Shown here in pieces: positions 23,081-34,199 of a DNA stretch of 64,000 nt. The notes under the pieces were generated by a model. The model was not told the DNA's origin, made no database searches, and saw nothing but the letters and a program-made list of their open reading frames with translations. Each line of letters begins with the position of its first letter. Position 1 is the stretch's first letter. The DNA is taken from contig JAVHZZ010000006.1 in NCBI GenBank assembly GCA_036250195.1, positions 167,234,424-167,298,423 of the forward strand, given 5' to 3'. Position numbers and translations under genes: made by a program. The DNA is from Mixophyes australis (taxonomy: Eukaryota > Chordata > Amphibia > Anura > Limnodynastidae).

Positions 23081-23889
23081 ACTCAGGACCGGACACAGCG
23101 GACTCAGGACTGAAGGAAGAGGCTGGCACCTCGGAACAGGAGGCAATGGCCGGAGACTCAGTGCTGGCGGCAACTGGAACTGGCACCGCAGGACAGGTGG
23201 CAACTGGAACTGGCACTGCAGGACAGGTGGCAACTGGAACTGGCACCGCATGACAGACGGCAACTGGAACTGGCACCGCATGACAGACGGCAACTGGAAC
23301 TGGCAGATTAGGCTGAAGTAAAGCAACAGTAGGTGACGTGCAGAACAATCCAGGGTCTGGAGAGGAGCACACTGAAGGCTGCTCCATAGGATGTTGTGGT
23401 CTGCGGAGCGGACAGCTTTGTAAGAAATGTTCGCCACTGGCGCAGTAGAGGCATAGTTTACCAATCCTTCTGCGCCATCGTTCCTCCTCAGTGAGAGGGG
23501 GACGCAGGTAGGTTGGTCGTTTAGAATCCCTAATGGTAGGGACCGCTGGCAATACCATAGATGCAGCACCAATGTCAGAAAAAGTTCTGGGAGGATTCTC
23601 TGCAGTCTGAATGCTTTCATTAGAGGAATTTGTTGCTTTAAAATCAGAATTAGTGTTGAAATTACTTATCACAGCAGCAGGAAGAGTTTTAAGCAGTTCT
23701 TGGAGTAAAGTGGATAGTTGTATGATTTGGTAACGGAGCTGAACAATGTCCATTTGCAGCATTTGTAATTGTGGATTTACAGACATGTCTAATAGCCAAA
23801 CACAGAGTTCAATGCAACAACACTAGGAATTCCAGGACTAAGGCAGAGGGCGTGCAATCAGCAGGCCCAGATTGTATGGCAGTTCATCA

Positions 23890-24536
23890 TGTTATGAATC
23901 CCAGTGCATTCACGAAGAGCAACAGTAGTGTAAGGCAAAGTGTCTTTATTCAGATAAATATATTAACAAAGATAACTCAAATCCACGGATAACAGGTTCC
24001 AAAAGAGACTGTATAGTAAAATGGCAGTAACAAGTATAATAAGTTTTACCCCAGTCCAGAAGGCACAAGGCTGTCCAGGAAAGCAGAGTCCAGGGATAAA
24101 GCAGTGATCAGACAAACAAATCCAAATAGCCAGGCAGAGATCAAGCAAATTAGCGAGGTCCAGAAGTCTGTCCAAAAGGGCAGGGCAACAGGCAAAATAG
24201 CGTGGTCCGAGGTACAGGGAAATGATTCGGGGTCTCAGGCAAGCAGGCAAGGTCCAAGGTAGAGGCAGGGGTCATACACAGAAGTTCAGTCCAGCAGGTA
24301 TATATCAAATAGCACAGGAGCAGGTTAGCAGCAGTCAGGAACAAATGGGATGAACTGCTCAGAGCACAGCTAGAGGCAGGTACTTAAAGCAGTGCAACAG
24401 GTGCAGTTCTAATTAGCATCAGACAAGGAGATTAACTCCTTCAGGCATGTTGCAGAGTTCAGGAGCAGGACAGCAGCAGCACCTCTGATGGATTATAGGT
24501 ACTGCTGCCAGATACAAAACAAAGGCAGTCACAACA
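23890..24536 (-). repeat. 5' LTR of the 21082-24536 element
   Basis: 647 bp. It differs from the 3' LTR by about 11 substitutions and one extra GCAGGCAA-type 8 bp segment near 24240. Confidence 0.93.
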
Positions 24537-24937
24537 ACTGGCAAGAGCTAATCTTCTGCTTACCACATGTGTCTCTGGTTATTTATGTCTGTTCCTACCC
24601 ATGCACCTTGTAGGTCATTGTTTATTTTTCCTTTGGAATACCTGCATTACCTCATTTCTGTTCCTGTGATATCCTTGCTCTCAGCTGAACTCAGTGCCCA
24701 GGAGGTTACCTGATATTCTACAAGTTCCTGCCTATTCCTGGCACTCTATTTGAATCTCTGTTCCACTAAATTACCAGCACCTGCTGTTCTGTTTTCTTTA
24801 CCATTTACTTTATCCTGCCACACCTGAATGTTTTACCAAGCATTACCTGGTTTATGTTTTCACTGCAATAAATACTTGTATGTTTTTATCTTACTTCTGG
24901 CTTCATGCTGTCATTGCAAGGATCTAATGTTGGGACA

Positions 24938-25540
24938 GAAACGTAGCAGAGCGTATCTGTTTGGTAAAGCCTCCATTGCATAGTGTTTTGTACAGTCTCT
25001 ATAGGTATTCATGAATCATGTTCTATAAAGTATGGCAACAATTCGCTCCTGTCTGACAACCTTTTCCAGTACCATCTAGTAAGCTCATACAAGAAAAGGG
25101 TGTATTTTAGCAAGGTTTAGGTGACAGGTGAGAGACACTGGATGTGAGGAGTAAAGCAGAGTGGAGTCAAGAATGACAATAAGGCAGCAGGCCTCGTTGT
25201 TGACAGTGAGGGAGGCTTGATGTAGGTGATGATTCTGGGAGAAGATAATAATTTCTGTTTAGAACATAAGTAAATTTAAGTAAAGTTAGTATATTCATGT
25301 GGAAATGATAGAGAGACATTTAGTCACAAAAAAAAATAAAGAAGGGGAGATGTTTTGCAGTGGTAGATTTCAGTGTAATGTTATTTATACAAAGAGAAAT
25401 TTACATTAAAGGTATTAGTGGTTCAGGTCCTAAGGAATGTATGGTGTTTGGTCTTATATCATTCCTCATTTCACCAGTACACTGCGATCACTAGTTTGAT
25501 TATTATAAGATTGATACTTTATAATACTGTATGCAGCACA
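24938..25540. other. Intergenic, nothing recognised
   Basis: Purine-rich 25090-25230 may be a continuation of the minus-strand LINE relic that resumes at 26004, but no diagnostic motif is present. Confidence 0.35.
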
Positions 25541-26003
25541 TGTTAGTAGGCTGGTTGAAGATGGATTTAGCCGGTATCCTCAGGCACTACATGTGCTCAG
25601 CTGTTGGAGTAAGCTGCCCCCTCTTTGGACAGAGAACTCCTTTGAAATGACCTATGAACAGCATTCTACTGGAACATCATAAACCCTTGACAAATGAAAA
25701 AAGACCTTAGTTTATCTTTGTGTACATTGTGACATCATCACTGTTTTTTTGTTACCTCAAACTGTATATAAACAAGCCCCTGGCCCAGTATTAAATCTCT
25801 TTGACTGTAGACTTCAAGACTGAAGCTGAACCTGGCCCAGGGGCGCATGTGTAATGTATTTAGTTATACTTTCCTATACTTTGTTATACCTTCTTATGCA
25901 TCATCATGGTTTGCTGTAATTCTGCTAATTTTTGCTATTAAATCTCTTGGTGCGGTGAAACCTCATTAATCGCATCGAGCAATATTTATTGGTGAACATA
26001 ACA
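25541..26003 (+). mobile_element. Solo LTR, retrovirus- or retrotransposon-like
   Basis: Starts TGTTAGTAGG and ends GAACATAACA. The flanks are GCACA (25536-25540) and GCATA (26004-26008), a 4/5 match that fits an aged 5 bp duplication. A TATATAAA box (about 25765) and ATTAAA signals (25792 and 25939) are ordered as in a plus-strand LTR. No coding region is attached. Confidence 0.6.
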
Positions 26004-27600
26004 GCATATATTGAAAGGAAGATGGGAATGTGCCAGTGGGTAGAGGCAGGCTGTAGGGTGAGATGATAAGATGACAGTTTTCGGTTATGGGGGAGAATGA
26101 ACTGAAGGTGGATTGAGGAGTGTATGCGGCTTTTGGGGCTCTGGTTTGAGGAGATATTGTGTTAAATGGTGTTGATCTTGTCTTTGGAGTAGGCGGCAAA
26201 GTCATGGGCTGTGAGGAAGATAGGGGGAGGTGGTGTATAGAAAGAGAGGAAGATGGCAAAAAGACATAGGGGTTTAAAAGACTGGGTGGATTAGAGAAGT
26301 CATATAGACTTGTTTGGCAAGTGAAAGGGCAGTGTTGTAAGATGAAAGAATGAATTTATAATTAAGAATTTGGCATTGGAGTGGGATCGCCTCCAGTGGC
26401 ATACAAAAGTTCAGGACCACTTTTGCAAGTGGTAAATGTTTGGTGTGCCATGGTTTATATAGGGATTCTGGAGACTGTGGGCCTGATTCATTAAGGAAAG
26501 TTAGGCAAAAGTAAGCAAGTAAGGCACAACCATGTTGTACTGGAGTGGGAGGTGAATTCAAAATGTGATGGCAGATTTATATTTATGGTAGGGCACTTAG
26601 ATCAAGTATAAATTTCAGTGTAAAAATCAGCTAACAAGTAATTTTTTGCTCCATGTAAAAACAGACGGTATTTTCTTTATGTGCAAAATAATAAACTCAT
26701 TTGCACCTCTTGCATTGTAACATGGTTTTGTCCAGAAAACTTAAGTAAGTAAACTTACTCAATTTTTTGCTTAACTTTCCTTAATGAATCAGGCCTTGTA
26801 TGTGGTGGCTGTTTTGTTTAGGTCTGAAGTTATTGTAGAAAGAGTCAGCAAGGGCACAACTTATTATAGGTGAGAATAGCTTTAGTGAAGATGAGAAGTG
26901 GATCGAGTTGAGAGCATTTAGGTGTTGATGTTTTGTGTCAATTTAGGGGAATAGAAGTTTGTGGTCAGAGAGCAGCAAAGCTGAGTTGGAAAATCTATAA
27001 ATGGAGCAGAAGTGGGAGAAGACAAGGTCAGTGTCCATCACAGTGGCTGTAATTCAGTGGGAGAGACTAAAGGAGGAAGTAAGCAAATGACTTTTGTGGC
27101 AGCAGAGAAAGTGGTCCTGTATGAGGGTTTGTTTGTAGGCAAAGTATAGGAAATATGTAAGCCAAGCAGGAGCATTATCAAGGAACTGACAGACTGGACA
27201 TTGAGTGATAAATATCAGCAATATGAAGGTGGAGTGGAGAGAAGAGACAGATGATTTGGACTGAAAAGGAAGAGAATGAGGATGCAAAGTGCAGAGAATA
27301 TGATGTTTACTCTGATACCTTGTCAGTCTCTTAAAGATACTCCTGTAGAAGAGAGCTGCATGGGATGTTGTTTTGGAGGAGGTAAGCCAGGCTTCTGTAA
27401 TGACAAGGAGCTTGAGAGATTTTTAATTATTAGAGCATGGATGAATGTGAATTTGTTACAGCAGGTCTCATGATCTCCAATGTACAGGAAGGGAAGAATA
27501 AGGCTAGTGGTGAGATATGAATAAACTTGGAGGGATTAGAAGTACAAGATGAATGGGAATTTATGGGATGGAACGAGGATTGTTAGAAGATAGTAGCTAT
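26004..27600 (-). mobile_element. L2/CR1-type LINE relic (endonuclease and linker region)
   Basis: On the minus strand, pieces of the endonuclease end (DTDLVFSHFCSIYRFSNSAL and LLSDHKLLFP near 26950-27040) and of the following linker (AHDFAAYSKDKINTI near 26190-26220) are readable with stops and shifts. The FxxKDKI motif also occurs in the plus-strand L2 at 57200. A MITE at 26479-26796 interrupts it. Reverse transcriptase is absent here. Confidence 0.6.
26479..26796. mobile_element. GGGCCTGA-type MITE (3 bp TSD)
   Basis: The ends are GGGCCTGATTCATTAAGGAA and TTTCCTTAATGAATCAGGCCT, flanked by TGT (26476-26478 and 26797-26799). Same family as 16728 and 63634, and inserted in the LINE relic. 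Confidence 0.87.
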
Positions 27601-27610
27601 TGCAGGGAGC

Positions 27611-28096
27611 TTAAGGGTGGAAGATATTTTGCCAACAGCAATGAGAAGGTAAAACTTCAGAAGAAGATTCACTAAAGACATCTTGGAAGACAGTGTAAGG
27701 TCTGGGTGGGCCAGGAATGGTGGTGAGGTTAAGGCAAGGTAAGTGAGGTTCAGACCGAACAATGCAGGTGAAACAATGCTTGTTACACTGGGACCCCCAC
27801 GAGATGTCTTGAGCCCATAGTAATTTAAGCAGGGGAGAATGGTTTCTCAACCATGGTAACCTTAAGATAACAGAGTTGACAGATTGTGGTAAAATTAGGA
27901 ACTTATTCTGCTTGGCATGGCAAGCTCCAACCTGTAGCTGAATTAGTCCAGTGACACTGGAGATAGAGCCATTGGAGACTTGGTTACCATGAACTGCAGT
28001 CAGGTCCAGCAGCTGCAGCAAAGGATATAAGAGAAGATGGAGTTCTTTAGCTAAAGTGGAAGAAATTAGGAAGTTTCTGGTGGATATGCAATCCAC
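27611..28096 (-). pseudogene. Ty3/gypsy protease pseudogene with start of reverse transcriptase region
   Basis: The minus-strand translation resembles gypsy retropepsins, which cut the Gag-Pol polyprotein. It shows TRNFLISSTLAKELHLLLYP (the region after the catalytic aspartate), LQVGACHAKQNKFLILP, and LRLPWLRNHSPLL where ILGLPWL is usual. DVFSESSSEVLPSH then matches the conserved lead into reverse transcriptase. The catalytic D-S/T-G triad reads DCIST, so it is inactive. The frame stops soon after. It is the downstream continuation of the gag relics at 28100-30000, and no RT or integrase follows. Confidence 0.8.
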
Positions 28097-28099
28097 AAA

Positions 28100-29160
28100 A
28101 GCTGGTAGATGGTGAAAAACTTTAGGGTACCAGGCATCAAAAATTCAGACTTCCTGAGAGAACAGGCTGACATAAGATGACCATCCTCACTACAATACAG
28201 ATAGAAATGGTTCTTGATTCATCCCTCTCTTCGAATGGAAGTCCAAAACGACTCGGCTGCATAGGTTCCTCCAGAGAAGAGGAAAGAGGGAGAGCAGGAG
28301 ATTGGAAACGAAGAACTAGTCAATGGATAAAATGGTCGAGAATGACCCCTTTCTTGCAACCGGTCCCAGTGGTGGATGTCTATCTTGACGTAAAGGGAGA
28401 TCAAGTCATTTAAATTAGCCAGCAAATATCTAGAGGCTAGGTCAGGGGTAGGCAACCTGCGGCTCTCCAGGTGTTGTGAAACTACAAGTCCCAGCAAGCT
28501 TTGCCAGTAGATAACCAGCAGATAGGTGGCAAGGCATGCTGGGATTTGTAGTTTCACAACACCTGAAAAGCCGCAGGTTGCCTACCCCTGGGCTAGGTCA
28601 TCTGTAATGCGATCTGACAACCCCTGTCAGAAGGTGGCAGTTAATGCTTCATTATTCCAATTCAATTCTGAAGCGAGGATCAGAAACTGGCCTGCATACT
28701 GACAGTGGAAAGAGAACCTTAGCACAGAGCCAACAAACTGGAAGCAGCCAAGGACACTCTACCAGGATTATGAAAAACCTTTGATAAGGCGTCAATAAAA
28801 GAAGTGGGGTTGGACAGGAAGATGTTGTTGCGCTCCCACAGGCGAGATGCCCAAGCCAGGGCCTGAATGGAGAGAAGGGAGATGATGAATGCAACTTTGG
28901 CCTGTTCTGAGGAAAACTTCTCAGGCGTGAGTTTGAATTGAATCGAGCACTGATTAAAAAATCCTCTGCATTTCTTAGGGCCGCCATCATACTTGTCAGG
29001 AGTGGGAAAGCGAAGACCCATGGTACCTGAAGTACCTAGAGTGGCGGCTGGAGGAGGAGCTGCAGAGGAAACAGAAGTCACCAGAGAGAGAAGAGATCCC
29101 TAAATGGATTCCAATCCTGGATGCATTGTAGAAGCTGAGTCTGGTTATTCTCTTGTTGCT
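28100..29160 (-). pseudogene. Ty3/gypsy gag relic, second of two in tandem
   Basis: On the minus strand a helical head (EQQENNQTQLLQCIQ) and a proline-rich segment precede the capsid-like stretch FPTPDKYDGGPKKCRGFFNQ, AKVAFIISLLSIQALAWASR and FIDALSKVFHNPGR. This is the sushi/Mar-type gag pattern. Further down, LNDLISLYVKIDIHHWDRLQ corresponds to the end of the capsid, then a decayed zinc-knuckle region leads into the protease at 28096. A hAT MITE (28443-28590) breaks it. Frame changes and stops are frequent. Confidence 0.75.
28443..28590. mobile_element. hAT MITE inserted in the gag relic
   Basis: Terminal inverted repeats CAGGGGTAGGCAACCTGCGG are about 55 bp, with a perfect 8 bp duplication GGCTAGGT (28435-28442 and 28591-28598). 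Confidence 0.95.
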
Positions 29161-29985
29161 CAACAAGCTGTGCTAGATGCAATAACAAGTCCCAGAAGCT
29201 GGTTTATATGGAGGCAGGGAGCCCCTGATTGGAGCCGAGGAGAGGAATCCGGAAGAGTAGGACCAGTCTTGGGTGGTGAGCAAGGAGGTATAGATGATTC
29301 TCGTTCAGTTTTCCGCTCTCTGATCCGATGATCAATCTTGATGAAAAGCTGCATCAAATCTTCAAGTGAGGAAGGTATAGGATACTGAACTAGGGAGTTC
29401 TTGATTTGCTCGGTGAGGCCCAAGTGGAACTGACTCCGCATCGCCGGATCATTCCAAGCACTATCAGTTGACCATCGCCCGAATTCTGCACTATACTCTT
29501 TAGCAGAACGACGTCCTTGCCTTAATGCCCGGAGATGGGACTCAGCTGAGGCCACTTTGTCTGGGTTGTCGTATAGCAGACCCAAGGCCTGGAAGAAGGC
29601 ATCCACGGTTTGTAAGGATGGACTCGTTGGTGGAAGGGAAAAGGCCCAGGACTGGGGATCACCTTGGAGTAGAGATATTACAATCCCGACTCTTTGCTCT
29701 TCAGAGCTAGAGGAACATGGTCTCAGGCGAAAGTATAACCTGCAACTCTCCTTAAAGTTGCAGAAGGCGGACCTGCTTCCCGAGAATCAATCGGGCAAAT
29801 TCAACTTTGGCTCTGGAGAGACGGCAGAGGAGGCTTGCTGAGGCTGCAGGTTTCTGGAGGCCTCTGAGCTGACAAGCAGTGAGATAGGCCCTGTACAACA
29901 TAAGAAATAGCCTGGATCTGATTAGCCAGGACCTGGGCTGGAGAAAGGCTCGGGTCACTGTTGTCCATGGCAGAATTACCTCCAT
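29160..29985 (-). pseudogene. Ty3/gypsy gag relic, first of two in tandem
   Basis: It starts just after the LTR at 30006 (MDNSDPSLSPAQVLANQIQA at about 29970). After a frameshift near 29800 it continues with LYFRLRP, GDPQSWAFSLPP, DAFFQALGLLYDNPDKVASA and LRALRQGRRSAKEYSAEFGR, ending LEDLMQLFIKIDHRIRERKT. This is a typical sushi-class capsid. Instead of its own zinc knuckle it runs straight into the head of a second gag at about 29160. Gag forms the particle of the retrotransposon, and this copy is broken. Confidence 0.8.
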
Positions 29986-30005
29986 TCTTCACTGGCCGAT
30001 TCTAA

Positions 30006-30785
30006 TGTTATGGCCACCCGTGCGGCATAAACTCATAGAACAGGTAGAAGAGGTCTTCACCTTTAGCAGGCACCTTTTCCGTAGAGACTGATCATGCTCA
30101 CACGTACTCAGATGCCCCCAGGTTTTATGCCCAGAGTAGTATGAGTTTATGCTAACACAGCAGCGCACAGGTACAGGAGGTAGCACACGGAGTAGCGGCA
30201 GGCCAGAGATCAGCGGAGTGGACAGAGCACCAGAGAGGATGTCGGGTACAGGCAAAAGGTCAAGGTCACAGGCAGTGGTTCAGAATCCAAGTACAGGCAA
30301 TTGGTAAGGGTCACTAGCACATGTTCAGAATCCAGGGACAGGCAAAGGTCATACACGGGTAATCAATCTCAGGTTTAACACCAGACAATAGTACAGGAGC
30401 AGGCAGCAATACTGGAGACAGGACGCTATAACCGGCAGTGAGGCTCAGTCCTCACTGCCTTACATAGTGCAGCTGACCAATCAGGAATAGGCCCTGTAAG
30501 TGCTCCCAGCACTTGTCTAATTAATTACTGGCACTAGCAGCCAATGATTTAAAGTGTGCCCAGCAGAGTTTCAAAACCTAATCAGCCATAATTGGCTGAG
30601 CTTGCACAGCCCTGCGCACACGCGCCCGGCTGTTTGACAGCTGTCCAATGCGTCCCAGTTGTTGCCCAGGCAACCGGGACGTAGGAACCGGAAGTGACGC
30701 CCCGGTCGTCATGGAGATGGCCGGGACGTCACTAGCAGGACAGGAAGAGTTGCGGCGGCTGCGGGCACCACCACGACTGCTGACA
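30006..30785 (-). mobile_element. 5' LTR of the Ty3/gypsy relic
   Basis: On the minus strand it starts TGTCAGCAGTCG (30785) and ends GTGGCCATAACA (30006), immediately upstream of the gag start. It is related to the plus-strand LTR at 737-2104 (shared CATGACGACC, CACTTCC, GGGCGCGTG and CTAAAGGTGAAGAC). The matching 3' LTR was not found below 27.6 kb, so the element is truncated. Confidence 0.75.
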
Positions 30786-31900
30786 AGGGGTGGGTAAGCT
30801 TAGACACTGCTGAGAACAAAATCTTTCAGCCAAAGCTGGTTTCTTAAGAAGCAAAAACGTTGAACCTGTACAATCTGGTAAAAGTGTGGACAGAGAACTG
30901 GATTGCTGCCGGACACAACTGTTGAACTGAGGTTTCATGCTGTGCTGCCTAGGAGGTGCCCACCTATTGGGTAGAATGTGCTCTAATATCTTCAGGAACT
31001 GGGATACCCTCTAAGACATAAGCCTGATGGTTGCTAGCCTTGATCCAACTTGCAATTGTCTGTTTTGTTGCTGGCCATCCTCTCGAATGCATTGTATAGG
31101 GCAAGTAGGCTATCTGCTCTACGCAAGGTGGCCGATAGGTCTACCTAGACCCTCAAGACTCTAACCACATTGAACAAGAGAAAAGATTCTTCCCTGCCTT
31201 CCCTTCTGGTTGCAACTAGGGATTTTGAGAACACAGTAAAACTGAAACAAAACTCACAATGTTGTCATGCTGGAAATTTAGTAACATGAAAGTAAACAAT
31301 ATATTATTGAAATGTTTTCTACAGCAACATCAAAAGACGAAAACAGACCTCCACTGGGTCTCAAACCATACTCAAATATAATTAACCAAAAATGTACAGG
31401 CAGTAAAGATGTGTACGACTCGTACAAATGTGTTATTAGCTAATAAATTTCACTTTGAACAGAAGAGATTCAGCCCTGCCTTATGTCAAGTCATGGCCTA
31501 ACAAAGGAATAATAATATTTTGGTTGCAATTACATTTTGACACCACCTTGGGATGGAAAGAAACCCTGGTGCACAGAACAGCTCTGTCAGTGTAAAAGAC
31601 AAGAAATGGTGACCTGCAAGACTAAGGAACCCTCCATCCCCCTGTTCTGAACCACAGGCACACACATAAAATTATATCACACTGAACTGAATTTAGAATT
31701 TTATATAAAAATAAACTACTGTAATGTGAACAATACAATCGTATAAACTTAACATAAAAACGCACTACAATATTTAGTACATAACACCTGAAACAGATCT
31801 GTCTGATATTTATAAACTAGGTACCTCTATTACCATTGTTAGATCAAAAATTCTAATCCAAGTCTGCCTGTGGTGTCAAGTATATCTGAAAGTGCTTCAA
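30786..31900. other. Intergenic, nothing recognised
   Basis: No ORF, repeat end or RNA gene can be supported. Confidence 0.4.
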
Positions 31901-31904
31901 TCAG

Positions 31905-32400
31905 CTGGAGAGAATTGACACAGACCAAGTTCTGTATACAAGAAATATTCTCTGTTTATTGATACAAAGATGCAAGTCTTTATAGCCTACTGAATATATG
32001 AATCCTACGTCATAAGTATACAATACTGCTGATTAGCTTTCTCACCTATTCTTGAGGTGTTTAACTTCCTCCCCCTTCTGAGGACAGATGAGTCTATTGT
32101 TCTTATCTCAAGGGGGCTGGAGGTTCATCTCATGTATGTCATGTCCAATGTCATGGGCACAGCTCCCACACTACGAGCTGAAAATGAAACTACCTATTGT
32201 TCACATATCTTGATACATTCAGTTATCTATGTCAGCTTAACCTCAAGGACGTGGGCTTACATCTTGTAAAACTGAATATCAGCAGAAAAATGAATAATCT
32301 CTTTTAGCAAATAATATTTCTATGCAAGTTACAAAAAATGGCTGAACAAAGGCTTTATGAGGCCTTAACAAAAAAATCATATTTAACACCATTTATATAA
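31905..32400 (-). mobile_element. Retroviral-type LTR (candidate)
   Basis: Read on the minus strand, CTATAAAGACTTGCATC is followed about 10 bases later by CAATAAACAGAG and then TTGGTCTGTGTCAATTCTC. The closely spaced TATA box and AATAAA are a layout common in endogenous retroviral LTRs. Exact ends and a target duplication were not identified, and no coding region is attached. Confidence 0.4.
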
Positions 32401-32938
32401 TAGTTGCTGTACTAAAATATTGATCTACAGCCATCTGTCTGAATCACTTTAAACATCTATGAAATTTAAAATAGTAATACAGTCCAGAAGCAAATACATA
32501 TATATCTATATGGATATGCAGCTTTATAATTAGTTAGTTGGAATGTAGGCCCCTTCTTTTAACTAAAATATAAAGCAGTTTGCAGCCTCAAGTGCAAGAC
32601 ATTGTCCCAATCCATATAATAGGCTTCTTGCAAAATAAATTATCTTCTCTCTGTAAATATTGCATTAATTAACAGAACATTTTTGACGGTTTCTCTTGAT
32701 TTGAGTAAGTCCAATCAACCTAGCTAAATATCCCTATCCTCACCCTTGTAATAATATACCAGTCCTGCAAAAAGGTGTAAGTTAACTTCCTTCACAGTTC
32801 CCTATCACAACCCTATCTAGATAACAAATATGGCTTAGTCCAATCACATGAACAAAATAAGAAACATTTGTACTTATCAGCCTCTCTCTTTCTCTCTTTG
32901 CTCCTCTGTTCAGATCTCTCACAGCAGTCCAGCTTATA

Positions 32939-33161
32939 GGGGCATATTCAATTGTTGGTGAAAACGCCAAAAGACTCACGGCGAGCGCACTATTACCTTC
33001 AATACGGTAATAGTGCATGTAAATACCGTTATTATGGTAGTTTTCTCGCTGGATTTCAGCTCGTGGCTCAGGGAGCTGCGAGCTGAAATCCAGCTTACTA
33101 TTACCGTAATAACGGTAATAGTTTTAACGCCGTGGGGACTTCAAAGAATTGAATATGCCCC
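32939..33161. mobile_element. GGGGCATATTCAATT-type MITE (3 bp TSD)
   Basis: The ends are GGGGCATATTCAATTG and GAATTGAATATGCCCC, with ATA at 32936-32938 and 33162-33164. Interior palindromes contain ATTACCGTAATAACGGTAAT. Confidence 0.85.
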
Positions 33162-33243
33162 ATAGTGTCTTCTGTTATGGCATTCTCTCTGGCTATACAG
33201 CGCTGGTTTCTCTCATCACCGCGATATCCCTTGCTCAGTACTG

Positions 33244-33518
33244 CATACTTGCCTACCTTTGGCAAGTTGTATTCGGCAGAGGGGCGCGTCTAGAGGGCAG
33301 GAGGGGGTGGGGCATGGCGAATCGCGTCACTTTGGCCCCGCCCCCGTGTCAAATATGCCATTTTGTTGCGGTGGCGGGGGCCAAAATGACGCGATTCACC
33401 ACAAATCGTGTCATTTTAACCCCGCAATTGCGGAATGCGGGAGATTTGCAAGCTCTCTCAGGAGTCCGTGAGACCATCCCGAATTTCGTGAGTCATTCCG
33501 GGAGAGTTGGCAAGTATG
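33244..33518. mobile_element. hAT-type MITE (CATACTTGCC ends)
   Basis: The ends are CATACTTGCCTAC and GTTGGCAAGTATG. The 8 bp flanks CAGTACTG (33236-33243) and CAATACTG (33519-33526) match at 7 of 8. A GC-rich interior includes paired GGCGAATCGCGTCA and TGACGCGATTCACC blocks. A related copy is at 51201-51450. Confidence 0.8.
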
Positions 33519-33594
33519 CAATACTGTTTCCTCCTTTTTTTGGGTTGTGGGAGCAATTTGTGCCTTGCCCCCTTTTTTTCCTAATAGAAGCATG

Positions 33595-33792
33595 GGGCTC
33601 CAGCAGCAGCTCACTATACTAATGTTCCCGGCGGCTAAACAGATAATGCAGCTCAGCCATGCTGACTGTGTTAAAACACAATCAGCAGGCCGGACAGGAT
33701 TCTCTGACTGTCTGTCAGCCACCGGAAACATCAGTATACTGAGCTGCCACTGCTGCTAGAGGGATGATTGCCCTCCCTGGATCCGCCACTGT
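33595..33792. mobile_element. MITE fragment with inverted arms, right end CCTGGATCCGCCACTG
   Basis: GCAGCTCACTATACTAATGT near 33607 pairs with ACATCAGTATACTGAGCTGC near 33729. The right terminus resembles a hAT end, but no left terminus was found. Confidence 0.5.
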
Positions 33793-34199
33793 CTCTAAAG
33801 CGCATATGCAGCTACACACACTTTAGTAGAAAATCTCATACTACCACTACCGCCAGGCAGCTGTCACAAGCATCCGAGGGGCGTGAGTTTAAAACTTATT
33901 TTACAAGCAAAAACACCGCCACCAAGGAGTAAGTACAGATCAGTACTGTATAGATTTGCTGTATAGATTTCTTTGGATATGACTAACACAACATTTTACA
34001 CTATAGATAATAATTACTGTTTTATCAGACTAAAATACCAATTTATTAGGACAGACTAAAATATAAACTTGACCAGTCACACATTCTATAACAGGCTTTG
34101 GGTCTTCAGTTATTGTGGAACTAAAACTTCCAGTATGCAGGACAAATTACATAGTTCCTCAGCACAGAGTCCCCATAGTTTTACATTATTATTCAAAAT

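Larger units (their letters stand above)
21643..23786 (-). pseudogene. Gag-like ORF with zinc knuckle first and capsid-like end last; one +2 frameshift
   Basis: Reading from 23786 downward, the N-terminus MSVNPQLQMLQMDIVQ is probably a coiled coil. A CCHC zinc knuckle (CLYCASGEHFLQSC) follows near residues 115-130. Then come tandem arrays whose units are 27 or 30 bp: VPVPVA-type, STPGSSAAA (about ten copies), QSAPEGALPL (six), PVPERALSLQ (seven), ELPVHAVQP (three) and SEASHSAVC (three). The C-terminal part near 22090-21850 resembles a Ty3/gypsy capsid (PPVFFDGDIKHF, then FRGDPQTWAFSLLS), and GDPQ.WAFSL recurs in the gag at 29160. One STPGSSAAA unit at 22839-22867 is 29 instead of 27 bases, which shifts the frame. 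Apart from those 2 bases the frame would be about 714 codons. Typical Gag order is capsid then zinc knuckle, so this order is unusual. Function unknown. Confidence 0.8.
21082..24536 (-). mobile_element. Complete short LTR retroelement with one gag-like ORF, no pol
   Basis: Two direct LTRs (21082-21720 and 23890-24536) flank a 2.17 kb interior. The element has perfect 5 bp duplications ACTGG (21077-21081 and 24537-24541) and ends TGTTATGA..TCATAACA. On the minus strand a purine tract (AAAGGGGGGG, complement of 21723-21734) sits just before the 3' LTR, which fixes the orientation. The LTRs differ by about 11 substitutions and one 8 bp indel by my count (under 2%), so the insertion is fairly recent. 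The interior has one long gag-like frame and no protease, reverse transcriptase or integrase. It must depend on another element for replication (inference). Confidence 0.93.
20976..24937 (+). mobile_element. LTR-like host sequence split by the 21082-24536 element (candidate)
   Basis: The two flanks of the inserted element read as one LTR-like sequence: a TGTTAGGACTC start at 20976, a pyrimidine-rich body, AATAAATACTTG near 24868, and a GTTGGGACA end at 24937. Together they total about 500 bp. I could not find a matching duplication outside, so the outer limits are uncertain. Confidence 0.35.

Noticed and set aside
22307..23620. 437-codon minus-strand frame overlapping the gag-like ORF
   Set aside because: It is the alternate frame of the 27/30 bp arrays. 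It lacks the zinc knuckle and the capsid-like end, which lie in the other frames.
20976..24937. Outer LTR with a target duplication
   Set aside because: The flanks GTGAG and GAAAC do not match, so the outer LTR is listed only as a candidate.
33149..33622. 157-codon plus-strand frame
   Set aside because: It crosses two MITEs with clear borders (32939-33161 and 33244-33518) and has no recognisable domain.
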